From Bacillota bacterium (GTDB taxonomy: Bacteria; Bacillota; Clostridia; Caldicoprobacterales; DTU083): 38,780 nt of DNA. This document shows positions 16,700 through 23,902 of this stretch, in pieces (the first letter of the stretch is position 1; each line of letters opens with the position of its first letter). The notes below the pieces were generated by a model, which saw only the letters and a program-made list of their open reading frames with translations, did not search any database and was not told the DNA's origin. The translations under genes and the position numbers were made by a program. The DNA lies in contig JAKPIB010000039.1 of the NCBI GenBank assembly GCA_029549985.1, positions 1-38,780 of the forward strand, read 5' to 3'.

Positions 16700-18082
16700 T
16701 CAGTTATTGGGCAACTGACTGACAAAATCTTTATACGCAGCCTCGGAAACGGTTTTCAACGCCGTTTCGGCATCAGTGCTTTCAAGCAGGGTGATATACT
16801 CATCCCGGTAATCATTTATTGCTTTAATGAACAGGTTTTCATATTTTTCCTGCAGCTCGTCCAGGCTGTCAAATAACGGAGGGATATAAAAGTCATACTC
16901 ATCATGCATGGTCTTGCATGTCTTGAGCAGCTTTTTGACTCGGTCATTCTCTATGTTTTTGATCTCTGTGTTCATCAGTTCACCAAAGGCTTCATTAGTA
17001 ACGGGCAGATAGCCTGTGGATGATACGAACCGCAGATTGTTTTCAGGCCTGGTGAACCATTTGAGGAAGGTCACTGCTGCATCCTCCCGCCTTTTATCCG
17101 ATTTGATGACACACATGCCGCCTCCGCGCTGGATGGCGACCTTCCTGCCGCTCTCAAAGACCGGATAAGGCAGGATCGCAAGCTCGACGGGCTCAGATGT
17201 GTTGTCCTCATAGGTCACGGTAGGTGAGAAAAACAGTACTCCGGCCGTAGAACCGGTCGAGCATACAATGTCCCCTGTCTTGGCCAGGTCGGTGGCATAT
17301 CCGTCAAAGGCAGCAAAGCGACCTGATATCCCGGCTTTGAAGTACAAATCCCAGATTCTTCTATAAGCCGGTGACTCCAGGCTCAACTTGTCCTGATCGA
17401 ACATATCGACCCCGAGCTGGTTTGTGCCGATCATTGCGAAATTGAAGAGGGAGTCGGACATATAAAACATTTTGCCGTCATTTTCGATATCAGGCGTAAT
17501 GTCGTCTGTCCATTGGTAGTATGCTTCAGCAGCCCTGGCAAGGCCTTCAAAGGTGGCAAGCTCATCGAGGGTGATGCCTGTAGCCATTGCGAACCTGTTG
17601 AAAATCGTTGTGTTCACAAAGAGGACCTCTGTCGATTTGGCAGTCGGGAATACATAAAGCTGACCGTCAAGGATCCTGCCCTCATCGACAAACTGGGGAA
17701 TATAGGCTGACAGCTCATCAGCTGTGAATTTTTCACTCATGTTTACGAGCAAGCCCTTTTTAGCGAGGATAAGCGCGGTTTTTGGGTATGCCGTGGTTAT
17801 ATCTGGCATGTCAGGTGCGCCGGGGTCGCCTGCAGCAGCCATTGTCAGCTTATCATGGAGAGTCTGGCTGCCGGATATGGAAGTCACGCTGATGATTATG
17901 CCTTCCTTTGCCCCTATCGTTGCATTGAACTCATCGATCATCGCATCCATCGTGTTTTTCATCTGGCCCCCGTAGTTATGCCATAGGGTGAGTGTGACCG
18001 GGTCCCTGGAGCCGCTTAGGAGGCTGCATGCTGACAACAGCATCATGACGATCGTAATAAAAATAAAAAGTATACGCTTCAT
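16700..18082 (-). CDS. Extracellular solute-binding lipoprotein, family 1
   Basis: 460 residues. The signal peptide has lipobox LSAC, with lipidated Cys19. The mature protein begins with VTLTLWHNYGG, the usual first strand of sugar-type (MalE/UgpB-like) binding proteins. It carries DITTAYP, LYVFPTAKSTEVLFVNTTIF, AIQRGGGMCVIK and AAVTFLKWFTRPENNLRFVSSTGYLPV, all standard for cluster-type family 1 proteins. No permease or ATPase genes are adjacent. The next gene is a membrane-bound transcription factor. This suggests that it delivers ligand to the sensor, or serves a transporter encoded elsewhere. It has its own upstream region with a promoter and an inverted repeat. Confidence 0.88.
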   Translation of the reverse strand: MKRILFIFITIVMMLLSACSLLSGSRDPVTLTLWHNYGGQMKNTMDAMIDEFNATIGAKEGIIISVTSISGSQTLHDKLTMAAAGDPGAPDMPDITTAYPKTALILAKKGLLVNMSEKFTADELSAYIPQFVDEGRILDGQLYVFPTAKSTEVLFVNTTIFNRFAMATGITLDELATFEGLARAAEAYYQWTDDITPDIENDGKMFYMSDSLFNFAMIGTNQLGVDMFDQDKLSLESPAYRRIWDLYFKAGISGRFAAFDGYATDLAKTGDIVCSTGSTAGVLFFSPTVTYEDNTSEPVELAILPYPVFESGRKVAIQRGGGMCVIKSDKRREDAAVTFLKWFTRPENNLRFVSSTGYLPVTNEAFGELMNTEIKNIENDRVKKLLKTCKTMHDEYDFYIPPLFDSLDELQEKYENLFIKAINDYRDEYITLLESTDAETALKTVSEAAYKDFVSQLPNN

Positions 18083-18163
18083 CCTCAGGCATACCTGCTT
18101 TCATATATATGGTAAAGGGCTATAAATCAGTAAATGTACCTATAAACTAAGCATACTAACATA

Positions 18164-18191
18164 ATTATATCATAGTAATAATAAACAACAA
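18164..18191 (-). promoter_or_regulatory. Promoter for the solute-binding protein/LuxR unit
   Basis: On the - strand, TTGTTG (18186-18191), a 16-bp spacer, then TATAAT (18164-18169). A TG dinucleotide one base upstream makes it an extended -10. Confidence 0.65.
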
Positions 18192-18221
18192 AACATATAA
18201 ATTCGATCATTGCAAGAAAAA

Positions 18222-18236
18222 TCATACCTGGTATGA
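18222..18236. promoter_or_regulatory. Inverted repeat, candidate operator
   Basis: A perfect 7+1+7 inverted repeat (TCATACC-T-GGTATGA) lies upstream of the -35 element of the solute-binding protein promoter. It is centred roughly 70 bases before its expected start point, a usual place for a LuxR-family activator. It also lies upstream of the divergent gene at 18359. Regulator identity is inferred. Confidence 0.45.
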
Positions 18237-18271
18237 CCTGCTTATTTCGGGCGCAATCACCTGCAGGGTGA

Positions 18272-18300
18272 TTACATGTGAGTAATTATAAATATATAAT
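18272..18300 (+). promoter_or_regulatory. Possible promoter for the DUF4870-like gene
   Basis: TTACAT (18272-18277), a 17-bp spacer and TATAAT (18295-18300), 58 bases before the start codon. The -35 is weak. Confidence 0.5.
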
Positions 18301-18358
18301 AAACTCGGCATACATTTATAAAACCCTATCAAACTCAAAATTCAAAGGAGGAAAACCA

Positions 18359-18706
18359 ATGACAGAACCAAACGTAAACACCCAGACACCCCAGGTCGAG
18401 ACCTTTGACCCCCAGGACATTGAAAAGAACAAGGTTATGGCCGCTCTAGCCTATATTTTGTTCTTCCTTCCGCTAATAGTATGCCCGGACTCCAAGTTCG
18501 GCCGTTTCCACGCAAACCAGGGGCTACTGCTGCTGATAGTAGCATTTGCCGGTTCTTTCATACTTACTATTACAATTGTGGGATTGTTCCTTGTCCCCTT
18601 CTACTCCATTGCGATTTTCGTATTCGCAATAATCGGGTTCATAAACGGGCTTAACGGCAAAGCAAAAGAATTGCCCCTCTTTGGGAAGTTCAGGATCATC
18701 AAGTAG
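18359..18706 (+). CDS. Small DUF4870-like membrane protein
   Basis: 115 residues from the ATG at 18359, preceded by AAAGGAGG. A polar N-terminal tail (about 30 residues) leads into KNKVMAALAYILFFLPLIV, the conserved FGRFHANQGLLLLI, two more membrane helices and a GFINGLNGKAKELPLFGKF end. HANQGLLL is the hallmark of small tetra-helix-type membrane proteins of the DUF4870/Tic20-like group, function unknown. It heads a run of envelope and zinc-ribbon genes on the + strand. Confidence 0.75.
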   Translation: MTEPNVNTQTPQVETFDPQDIEKNKVMAALAYILFFLPLIVCPDSKFGRFHANQGLLLLIVAFAGSFILTITIVGLFLVPFYSIAIFVFAIIGFINGLNGKAKELPLFGKFRIIK

Positions 18707-18750
18707 TCGACAAGACTACTTAAGTTTTATTAAATTTTGAGGTGAATCGT

Positions 18751-19635
18751 ATGAAAAAAGCTTTTGCAGCATTGGCTCTGCTGATATGCCTGCTGCTTGT
18801 ATTGACATCCTGCGGTCTGCTTCGCAATACGATCGAAGAGAATATCCCCGGAGGCAGGCAATCAGATGATCCAAACGATACAGATGAGCCGAACGATACA
18901 CAGGGTCCTAATACGGAGCAGCCTGGCACATCACAGGACCCCGGGACGAAAGAGTATAGACTGTCATCCTTCGCAGACCTCTGGACTGACCTTTACGATG
19001 AGAACTCATCTGTGCTGAGCAAGTCACAGGAGTTCTTGCTGGAGGCAGCCTACCCCGCCTTGTCGTTTGTTACAGCAGGCCAATACGACATGCTCAACCT
19101 GTTCAACCAGGAAGGGCGTTTCGAGGGGAAGCTGCTACTGGCAGGCTGGGACGGCTTCGTTGAGAAGCATGGCCCCAATTTTACATTCGGATATGAAGGC
19201 ATTCGCGAGGATGATGGATGGGCTCCCAGCGATAAAGCCGGTGACAGGCTTGTTGAGCAAGGCAACTGTCAGCTCGAGGACGGTCACTATTTCGTCGAGC
19301 ACTACACAGAACAGGATAGTGTTAAAATCAGCCGTACCAATACTGATTTTCAGGTAATGAGCGACGGATCCATAGTATGCATCTACCAGTCCGGAAACCT
19401 CTTTGATGCGAGAGGTGACGAGAGACCGTCTTCTACCGTTGTGTACGTCAGAAACGGCCGGGGGCAGTTTCATATCGTTGTGGCCAAATCCGAAAAGGGC
19501 ACTGATTATGACAATATCCTGATCTCGGATCACGGTGATATCATGAAGGCGGATGCCATAAGGATTTTCGAGCAAGCAGGCTATACCATCAACTATTCGG
19601 GCAGCATTGTAGGCGATACATTTGTGCTGGATTGA
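18751..19635 (+). CDS. Lipoprotein of unknown function
   Basis: 294 residues. The signal peptide has lipobox LTSC (Cys21), followed by an Asp/Asn/Thr/Pro-rich linker of about 35 residues (DDPNDTDEPNDTQGPN). A mixed alpha/beta domain then has no motif that I recognise. GAGGTG is seven bases before the ATG at 18751; the GTG at 18742 overlaps that site. The linker style recalls the stalk of the hydrolase lipoprotein at 9769. A second, smaller lipoprotein gene follows after 49 bases, and a terminator ends the group. Confidence 0.75.
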   Translation: MKKAFAALALLICLLLVLTSCGLLRNTIEENIPGGRQSDDPNDTDEPNDTQGPNTEQPGTSQDPGTKEYRLSSFADLWTDLYDENSSVLSKSQEFLLEAAYPALSFVTAGQYDMLNLFNQEGRFEGKLLLAGWDGFVEKHGPNFTFGYEGIREDDGWAPSDKAGDRLVEQGNCQLEDGHYFVEHYTEQDSVKISRTNTDFQVMSDGSIVCIYQSGNLFDARGDERPSSTVVYVRNGRGQFHIVVAKSEKGTDYDNILISDHGDIMKADAIRIFEQAGYTINYSGSIVGDTFVLD

Positions 19636-19684
19636 CCGATACAGAGGGTGGTGACCTGTAAGTAATTTAAAAGGAGAGGTTATC

Positions 19685-20167
19685 GTGTACAAAAGAATCA
19701 TAGCTGCGCTTCTGGCTGTATTTATGCTGGGTGCTCTGACCTCCTGCAATATCCAGAAGAAGATCACCGACGGGATTTTGAAAGGCATCTTCGGTAAGGA
19801 TATCAAAGTCGACGATGACGGCATTACCATCATCGATGAAGAGGGCAAAGTAACCATAGGCGGAGGCAAATGGCCCACAGGCCTTGCCGCAGATCATCTG
19901 CCAAAATTCAGCCATGGCGAGATAATCACTGCCATTAATACTGATGAAGGCCTGGCGGTGGCAGCGGCAAATGTCAAAGAGGAGCATTACAGGGAATATG
20001 TCCAGCAAGTAAAGCAGAAAGGATTTGTAGAGGAACCCGAGGAGCATGAGGTTCAGGGATCCACTCTCAGTTATGTCGCCTACAAGGGCAAAGCGGTGGT
20101 CGGCGTAGTGTATTCGATTCCCAATGAGACTATCCAGATCACATTGGATTTGAAGAATGAAGACTGA
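19685..20167 (+). CDS. Small lipoprotein, DUF6591-like
   Basis: 160 residues from a GTG start with GGAGAGG upstream. Lipobox LTSC gives lipidated Cys21. The mature part has a repeated acidic beta pattern (KVDDDGITIIDEEGKVTIGGGKWP), followed by an alpha/beta segment with EHYREYVQQVKQKGF. I recognise this arrangement from small lipoproteins common in Clostridia, whose function is not known. An intrinsic terminator lies 25 bases after the stop. Confidence 0.75.
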   Translation: MYKRIIAALLAVFMLGALTSCNIQKKITDGILKGIFGKDIKVDDDGITIIDEEGKVTIGGGKWPTGLAADHLPKFSHGEIITAINTDEGLAVAAANVKEEHYREYVQQVKQKGFVEEPEEHEVQGSTLSYVAYKGKAVVGVVYSIPNETIQITLDLKNED

Positions 20168-20192
20168 TCAAAGCTTATAAAGCGTGATATGG

Positions 20193-20220
20193 AAGGCAGG
20201 AGACATGTCTTCTGCCTTTT
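20193..20220 (+). terminator. Intrinsic terminator after the lipoprotein genes
   Basis: A 12-bp stem with one wobble pair (AAGGCAGGAGAC with its complement), closing with TTTT. It separates the lipoprotein genes from the zinc-ribbon genes. Confidence 0.75.
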
Positions 20221-20280
20221 CCATGCTCGTGACCTCAAATATGTCTGCCTTCCGGCAGCACAGCCTAGCGGGGGATGAAA

Positions 20281-20616
20281 ATGGCCTTTTACAAAGAGAC
20301 ATGCATCAGGTGTGGAGCGCTTATAAACCCGGATGTGCGCAGCTGTCCCAAATGCGGCAGCAGGATCCCGTTTGGAGACAGGTGCTTTACCTGCATGCGG
20401 GAGATAAGCAGGGATGACAGGGTATGCTCCGGCTGCGGCCGCCAGCTCCATGTCGTTTGCCCCGTATGCGGGGAGACCACCTTTATGCAGGACCGTTGCG
20501 AGAAATGCAATGCAGATCTGATGATAATATGCCCAAACAAGCGGTGCGGCGCGTTTCAGTTTTATGATACTGAAAAGTGCACTGCATGCGGTAAGAAGAT
20601 CAAGAAAAGGAAGTAG
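20281..20616 (+). CDS. Multi-zinc-ribbon protein
   Basis: 111 residues, nearly all zinc-binding knuckles. Eight CxxC-type pairs (one of them CxxxxC) would hold about four zinc ions: CIRC, CPKC, CFTC, CSGC, CPVC, CEKC, CPNKRC and CTAC. The ATG at 20281 is chosen since AGCGGGGG lies seven bases ahead; 20275 is nearly on top of that site. It is the first of three adjacent zinc-ribbon genes. Such proteins often act as protein- or nucleic-acid-binding adaptors, but no function can be named. Confidence 0.75.
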   Translation: MAFYKETCIRCGALINPDVRSCPKCGSRIPFGDRCFTCMREISRDDRVCSGCGRQLHVVCPVCGETTFMQDRCEKCNADLMIICPNKRCGAFQFYDTEKCTACGKKIKKRK

Positions 20617-20648
20617 TTTTCCCATATTCTGTATTGGAGGGTTTACCC

Positions 20649-21314
20649 ATGCTGAAAGCTTTTACCAGGAATTATGAGGATAACAGTACGGAAGCAGGAT
20701 TTCAGTTTACATTTTATTGTGACCTATGCCATGACGGGTTCAAATCATCCTTTATCGAGTCTGAGACCTATAAGAAAGGCAAGCTGATGCGGGGTATCGC
20801 AGGCGGAGCGGCGGCACTCGGACATTTGCTGGGCGGGAAGCTCCATAACCTGTCATACACCGTATCCCACGGTTCAAATGTATTGTCAGAGCGGTTTCAT
20901 GGTATGAGCCCCGAATGGCAGAAGGAGCATGAAAAAGCCTTTGAGATGGCCCAGAACGAGGCCCAGCGCCATTTCAACCGGTGCCACAACTGCCGGCAGT
21001 GGGTATGCGATGCTGACTTCAACGAGGATGTAGGGCTTTGCGTCGAATGTGCACCCAGGCAGAATGTCCGGATAGCCAAGGCCAGGTCGGACCGGATCAT
21101 GGATGAGATAGTCGAGCAGGCAGAGGCCGGCAGCTTTTTCACAGGGAAGATCGAGAGCAAGACCCTTATCTGTCCTGTATGCAACAAGCCGTCTGGCGAG
21201 GGCAAGTTCTGTAATAACTGCGGAGCGAACCTGTCCATGAACATATGCCCGGGATGCGGCGCGCAGGTGGCAAAGGGAGTCAAGTTCTGCGGTGAATGCG
21301 GAACAAGGCTATAG
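20649..21314 (+). CDS. Zinc-ribbon protein with C-terminal double zinc ribbon
   Basis: 221 residues from the ATG at 20649, with GGAGG eight bases ahead. The N-terminal part has an FTFYCDLCHDGF knuckle and a Gly/Ala-rich stretch (GIAGGAAALGHLLGGKL). A second motif has CHNC and CVEC around residues 110-135. The C-terminal double zinc ribbon (CPVCNKP, CNNCGA, CPGCGA, CGECGTRL) matches the DZR pattern. It lies between two other zinc-ribbon genes at short spacing. A conserved clostridial protein of unknown role. Confidence 0.78.
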   Translation: MLKAFTRNYEDNSTEAGFQFTFYCDLCHDGFKSSFIESETYKKGKLMRGIAGGAAALGHLLGGKLHNLSYTVSHGSNVLSERFHGMSPEWQKEHEKAFEMAQNEAQRHFNRCHNCRQWVCDADFNEDVGLCVECAPRQNVRIAKARSDRIMDEIVEQAEAGSFFTGKIESKTLICPVCNKPSGEGKFCNNCGANLSMNICPGCGAQVAKGVKFCGECGTRL

Positions 21315-21348
21315 GCTTTATCAAATAAAGTTATGAGAGGTGGATCAT

Positions 21349-21834
21349 ATGGCAGATGACATTTTCAAAGGCCTTAGCGGACTTTCGGGGCTTGTGAAGG
21401 GTTTCAGCTCATTTATGCCCCAGGACGATCCGGCTACCAAGATAATCAACGCAACTACTGAGCTCAATGATCTGCAAAAGCGGGAGACAGAGCTTTATGC
21501 TGAGATCGGCAGGAAGGTGTTCAGCAGCATAAGCAGCAGGCCTGAATTCGCTGATATAGTCGATGAGCTTGAAAGCAACAGGCGCAGGCAGCAGCAGGTC
21601 AGGGCCAGCCTTGAAGCAGCCCAGAAGGAAAAGGAAGAAAAACAGAGGCTGGAGGAGGTAAAACGCGAGGAGCGTACCTGCCCTGAATGTGGCTACTTGA
21701 ATGAGGAAGGCATGAAGTTCTGCCAGGAATGCGGGGCAAGGCTGGGAGTGGTGAAGAGCATGTGCCAGAAATGCGGCACCAAGAACCCGCCCAACACCAG
21801 ATTCTGCGGTGAATGCGGCAATAAGCTTATGTAG
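21349..21834 (+). CDS. Coiled-coil protein with C-terminal double zinc ribbon
   Basis: 161 residues from the ATG at 21349 (GAGGTGG upstream). An N-terminal amphipathic part is followed by a long charged helix (about 40-110: NDLQKRETELYAEIGRKVF, then RRRQQQVRASLEAAQKEKEEKQRLEEVKREE) that should form a coiled coil. A double zinc ribbon closes the protein (CPECGY, CQECGA, CQKCGT, CGECGNKL). It looks like a homo-oligomeric scaffold that presents zinc ribbons. It is the last of three zinc-ribbon genes; 21835-22058 behind it shows no gene or convincing signal. Confidence 0.78.
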   Translation: MADDIFKGLSGLSGLVKGFSSFMPQDDPATKIINATTELNDLQKRETELYAEIGRKVFSSISSRPEFADIVDELESNRRRQQQVRASLEAAQKEKEEKQRLEEVKREERTCPECGYLNEEGMKFCQECGARLGVVKSMCQKCGTKNPPNTRFCGECGNKLM

Positions 21835-22058
21835 GCAGAAAATAGAGATCTACAACTACAAGGAGGTTGACAGCCCTGTTTTTGCAAAGCAGTATGCCAA
21901 CCTTCTTTACTATAACAGACCGACTTGTCTATCATCTCTTGATATTTCACATGGCCTAATACAGGCGGCACAGACAGCAAAGTACAGTATGTCAGTATAA
22001 AATCAAATTCCTTGTTATAGTCTAATAGCAGAACTGATGACCTGTAAGGAGACTGTGG

Positions 22059-22679
22059 ATGGCAAGGGCCGACTTGTATTATGAAATAGACAGACACCTG
22101 ATGGTAGATGACACTCCTTCTGAATATCTGGATTCCTTGTTGAAAAAAGGGCTGCTGGGCGACTACCCCTTCACCATGCTCAGCAGCCTTGAAAGGATCG
22201 AACAATCATCCCGGCATCATCCTGAGGGCAATGTATGGAACCATACCCTGCTGGTCGTGGACCAGGCAGCGCTCAAAAGGGATAAAAGCAGCAATAAAAG
22301 GGTTTTGATGTGGTCAGCCCTTCTTCATGATCTGGGCAAGGTGCCTGCTACAAGGATACGCAAGGGTAAAATAACCGCCTATGATCATGACAAGCTGGGA
22401 GCGGCACTAGCTGCAGACTTTCTTGGCTTTTTCGGTGAGGATCAGAGCTTCATTAAAAAGGTTGCAGCCATGGTAAGGTGGCATATGCAGATCCTGTATG
22501 TTGTCAAGGACCTGCCCTTTGCAGATATACGGGGGATGCTCGCTGAGGTTGACCTGGATGAGATCGCCCTGCTGTGCTACTGTGACAGAATGGGAAGAGG
22601 CAATATGGATAGGGTCAGGGCTGCCGAAGAAGAGGAAAATGTAAGAAGATTTGTTGAAATATGCAGGAAAGCTCTATGA
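22059..22679 (+). CDS. HD-domain phosphohydrolase related to the CCA-enzyme HD region
   Basis: 206 residues. HHPEGNVWNHTLLVVD (with His62) and LLHDLGK (His90-Asp91) plus a late CYCDRMGRG supply the HD metal site. The same order is found in the C-terminal HD domain of bacterial tRNA nucleotidyltransferases, which has phosphatase and phosphodiesterase activity. The nucleotidyltransferase domain is absent, so this is a stand-alone HD protein. AAGGAG precedes the ATG. The substrate is unknown. Confidence 0.82.
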   Translation: MARADLYYEIDRHLMVDDTPSEYLDSLLKKGLLGDYPFTMLSSLERIEQSSRHHPEGNVWNHTLLVVDQAALKRDKSSNKRVLMWSALLHDLGKVPATRIRKGKITAYDHDKLGAALAADFLGFFGEDQSFIKKVAAMVRWHMQILYVVKDLPFADIRGMLAEVDLDEIALLCYCDRMGRGNMDRVRAAEEEENVRRFVEICRKAL

Positions 22680-22708
22680 AAGCCAGAAGGCATAAGCTAA
22701 GTATATGA

Positions 22709-22736
22709 TTGCATAATAACCGGATATAGGTATTAT
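22709..22736 (+). promoter_or_regulatory. Promoter for the DUF5362-like gene
   Basis: TTGCAT (22709-22714), a 16-bp spacer and TATTAT (22731-22736), 39 bases before the start. Confidence 0.55.
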
Positions 22737-22774
22737 GTGATTTTATAAATAAATATTTTACAGGGGGGTATATC

Positions 22775-23146
22775 ATGCTAGACAGGACCAATATCAAAAG
22801 TCTGGGCTCATGGGCAGGTTTTCTGGGCACCTTGTCAATTATCGGAGGCGTGCTGTTCTGCATTACGATCGTTGGCGTATTGCAGGGCGTATTCATGATC
22901 TTGCTCGGTATCAAGCTCAGAAACGCCAGGAAGCATTCTGCTGAGCTGGCTGCCACTCAGGATCCGGCCGCAGATACAGGCAGGCTCAATATGCTTCTTT
23001 ATGAGCTGGGCGGATTTTTCAAGCTCAACGGAATACTTATAATCATAGCTTTGGTATTAGGTGTGGTGGGCGTCGTAGTGACGATTGCTACCGGTTCCTT
23101 TATATCATCGCTTTTCAATGATCTGCAGGGCAGCTTCTACTACTGA
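22775..23146 (+). CDS. DUF5362-like membrane protein
   Basis: 123 residues with GGGGGG-type ribosome site. Two hydrophobic segments (about 14-46) are followed by a charged loop and an ELGGFFKLNGILIIIALVLGVVG helix near the C-terminus. The pattern agrees with small membrane proteins of the DUF5362 group. Function is unknown. It has its own promoter and terminator, so it is a single-gene unit. Confidence 0.7.
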   Translation: MLDRTNIKSLGSWAGFLGTLSIIGGVLFCITIVGVLQGVFMILLGIKLRNARKHSAELAATQDPAADTGRLNMLLYELGGFFKLNGILIIIALVLGVVGVVVTIATGSFISSLFNDLQGSFYY

Positions 23147-23163
23147 TCAATGTACTTAAGTCC

Positions 23164-23198
23164 AGGTGAAGGCGCAAGAGCTTTCACCTTTTTATTTT
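23164..23198 (+). terminator. Intrinsic terminator after the DUF5362-like gene
   Basis: A 10-bp stem (23164-23173 with 23180-23189), a six-base loop and a long T-rich tail, 18 bases after the stop. Confidence 0.88.
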
Positions 23199-23214
23199 AA
23201 AATGTTAATGGCAA

Positions 23215-23366
23215 TGGTATAATAATGTAAGGCTTTAGTATGGAAAACGACCGCACGGCTTACGTGCGGCCTGAGCGGATATAAGGCCTGTAGATGCGAC
23301 CTGATGGAAACAGAGCCAAGGAGCAGAGAAGCTTAAGTCCGGGCAGAAGAACACCCGGACTTTATT
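23215..23366 (+). ncRNA. Candidate small RNA with its own promoter and terminator
   Basis: An extended -10 (TGGTATAAT, 23215-23223) stands alone between genes. The expected transcript from about 23230 contains a 7-bp GC-rich hairpin (23251-23257 with 23263-23269, loop GCTTA). It also contains a GGCC-rich unstructured stretch and a 9-bp terminator stem (23335-23343 with 23354-23362) followed by TTTATT. The length is about 135 nt. No open frame or known riboswitch signature is seen. The terminator overlaps the end of the opposing gene at 23362. The -35 is poor, so this may be partly read-through from upstream. Confidence 0.4.
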
Positions 23367-23655
23367 CTACGAAGCTTACCTTGTTTTTTGCTGCAAAGGA
23401 TCTGAGTACATCCTTGACCCATACAAAATCGTCCGCGATGACACCTCTCTGAATAACAAAGGGCTCCGGCTCATCGTTGACATGGATCTCGATGCAATCG
23501 ACCTGCTTTTTAAAGAACAAGACCTTCTTGGTGACCTTTGTATTTTGTATGGATTTGATCTTTTGTGCCGGGAACCTTTTCCAATGCTTGTCACCAAAGT
23601 TGAGTGACAGTTCCCCCATGTCAGCATTGAACTGTTTTACATACTGTAAAGCCAT
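23362..23655 (-). CDS. Small soluble protein of unknown function
   Basis: 97 residues from the ATG at 23655. The open frame runs back to 23751, but AGGGGATGG before 23655 fits a start there. It is beta-rich with alternating charged and hydrophobic residues (MGELSLNFGDKHWKRFPAQKIKSIQNTKV), ends in a helix, and lacks signal or membrane segments. The pattern could be a PH-like barrel, but I do not recognise it. The stop overlaps the terminator of the opposing candidate small RNA. Confidence 0.6.
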   Translation of the reverse strand: MALQYVKQFNADMGELSLNFGDKHWKRFPAQKIKSIQNTKVTKKVLFFKKQVDCIEIHVNDEPEPFVIQRGVIADDFVWVKDVLRSFAAKNKVSFVE

Positions 23656-23902
23656 TCTACCATCCCCTTTTATAATAGTTCCCGCTTGAGAATGATGCTT
23701 TATTGTATGTTGTATTTGATTAAATTTAAAATAACAGCTGCGGGGTTGCATGTATATTATATCATAACATGTACAAATTAGGAATACCAGATATCACATT
23801 CCATAAGTAGATTTATATGTGATAATAATACAATACATAACAAGAAGTTCAACATTTCATCAATACAGTACATTATCTACGACTAAAGAAGGGCGGGGTG
23901 CT

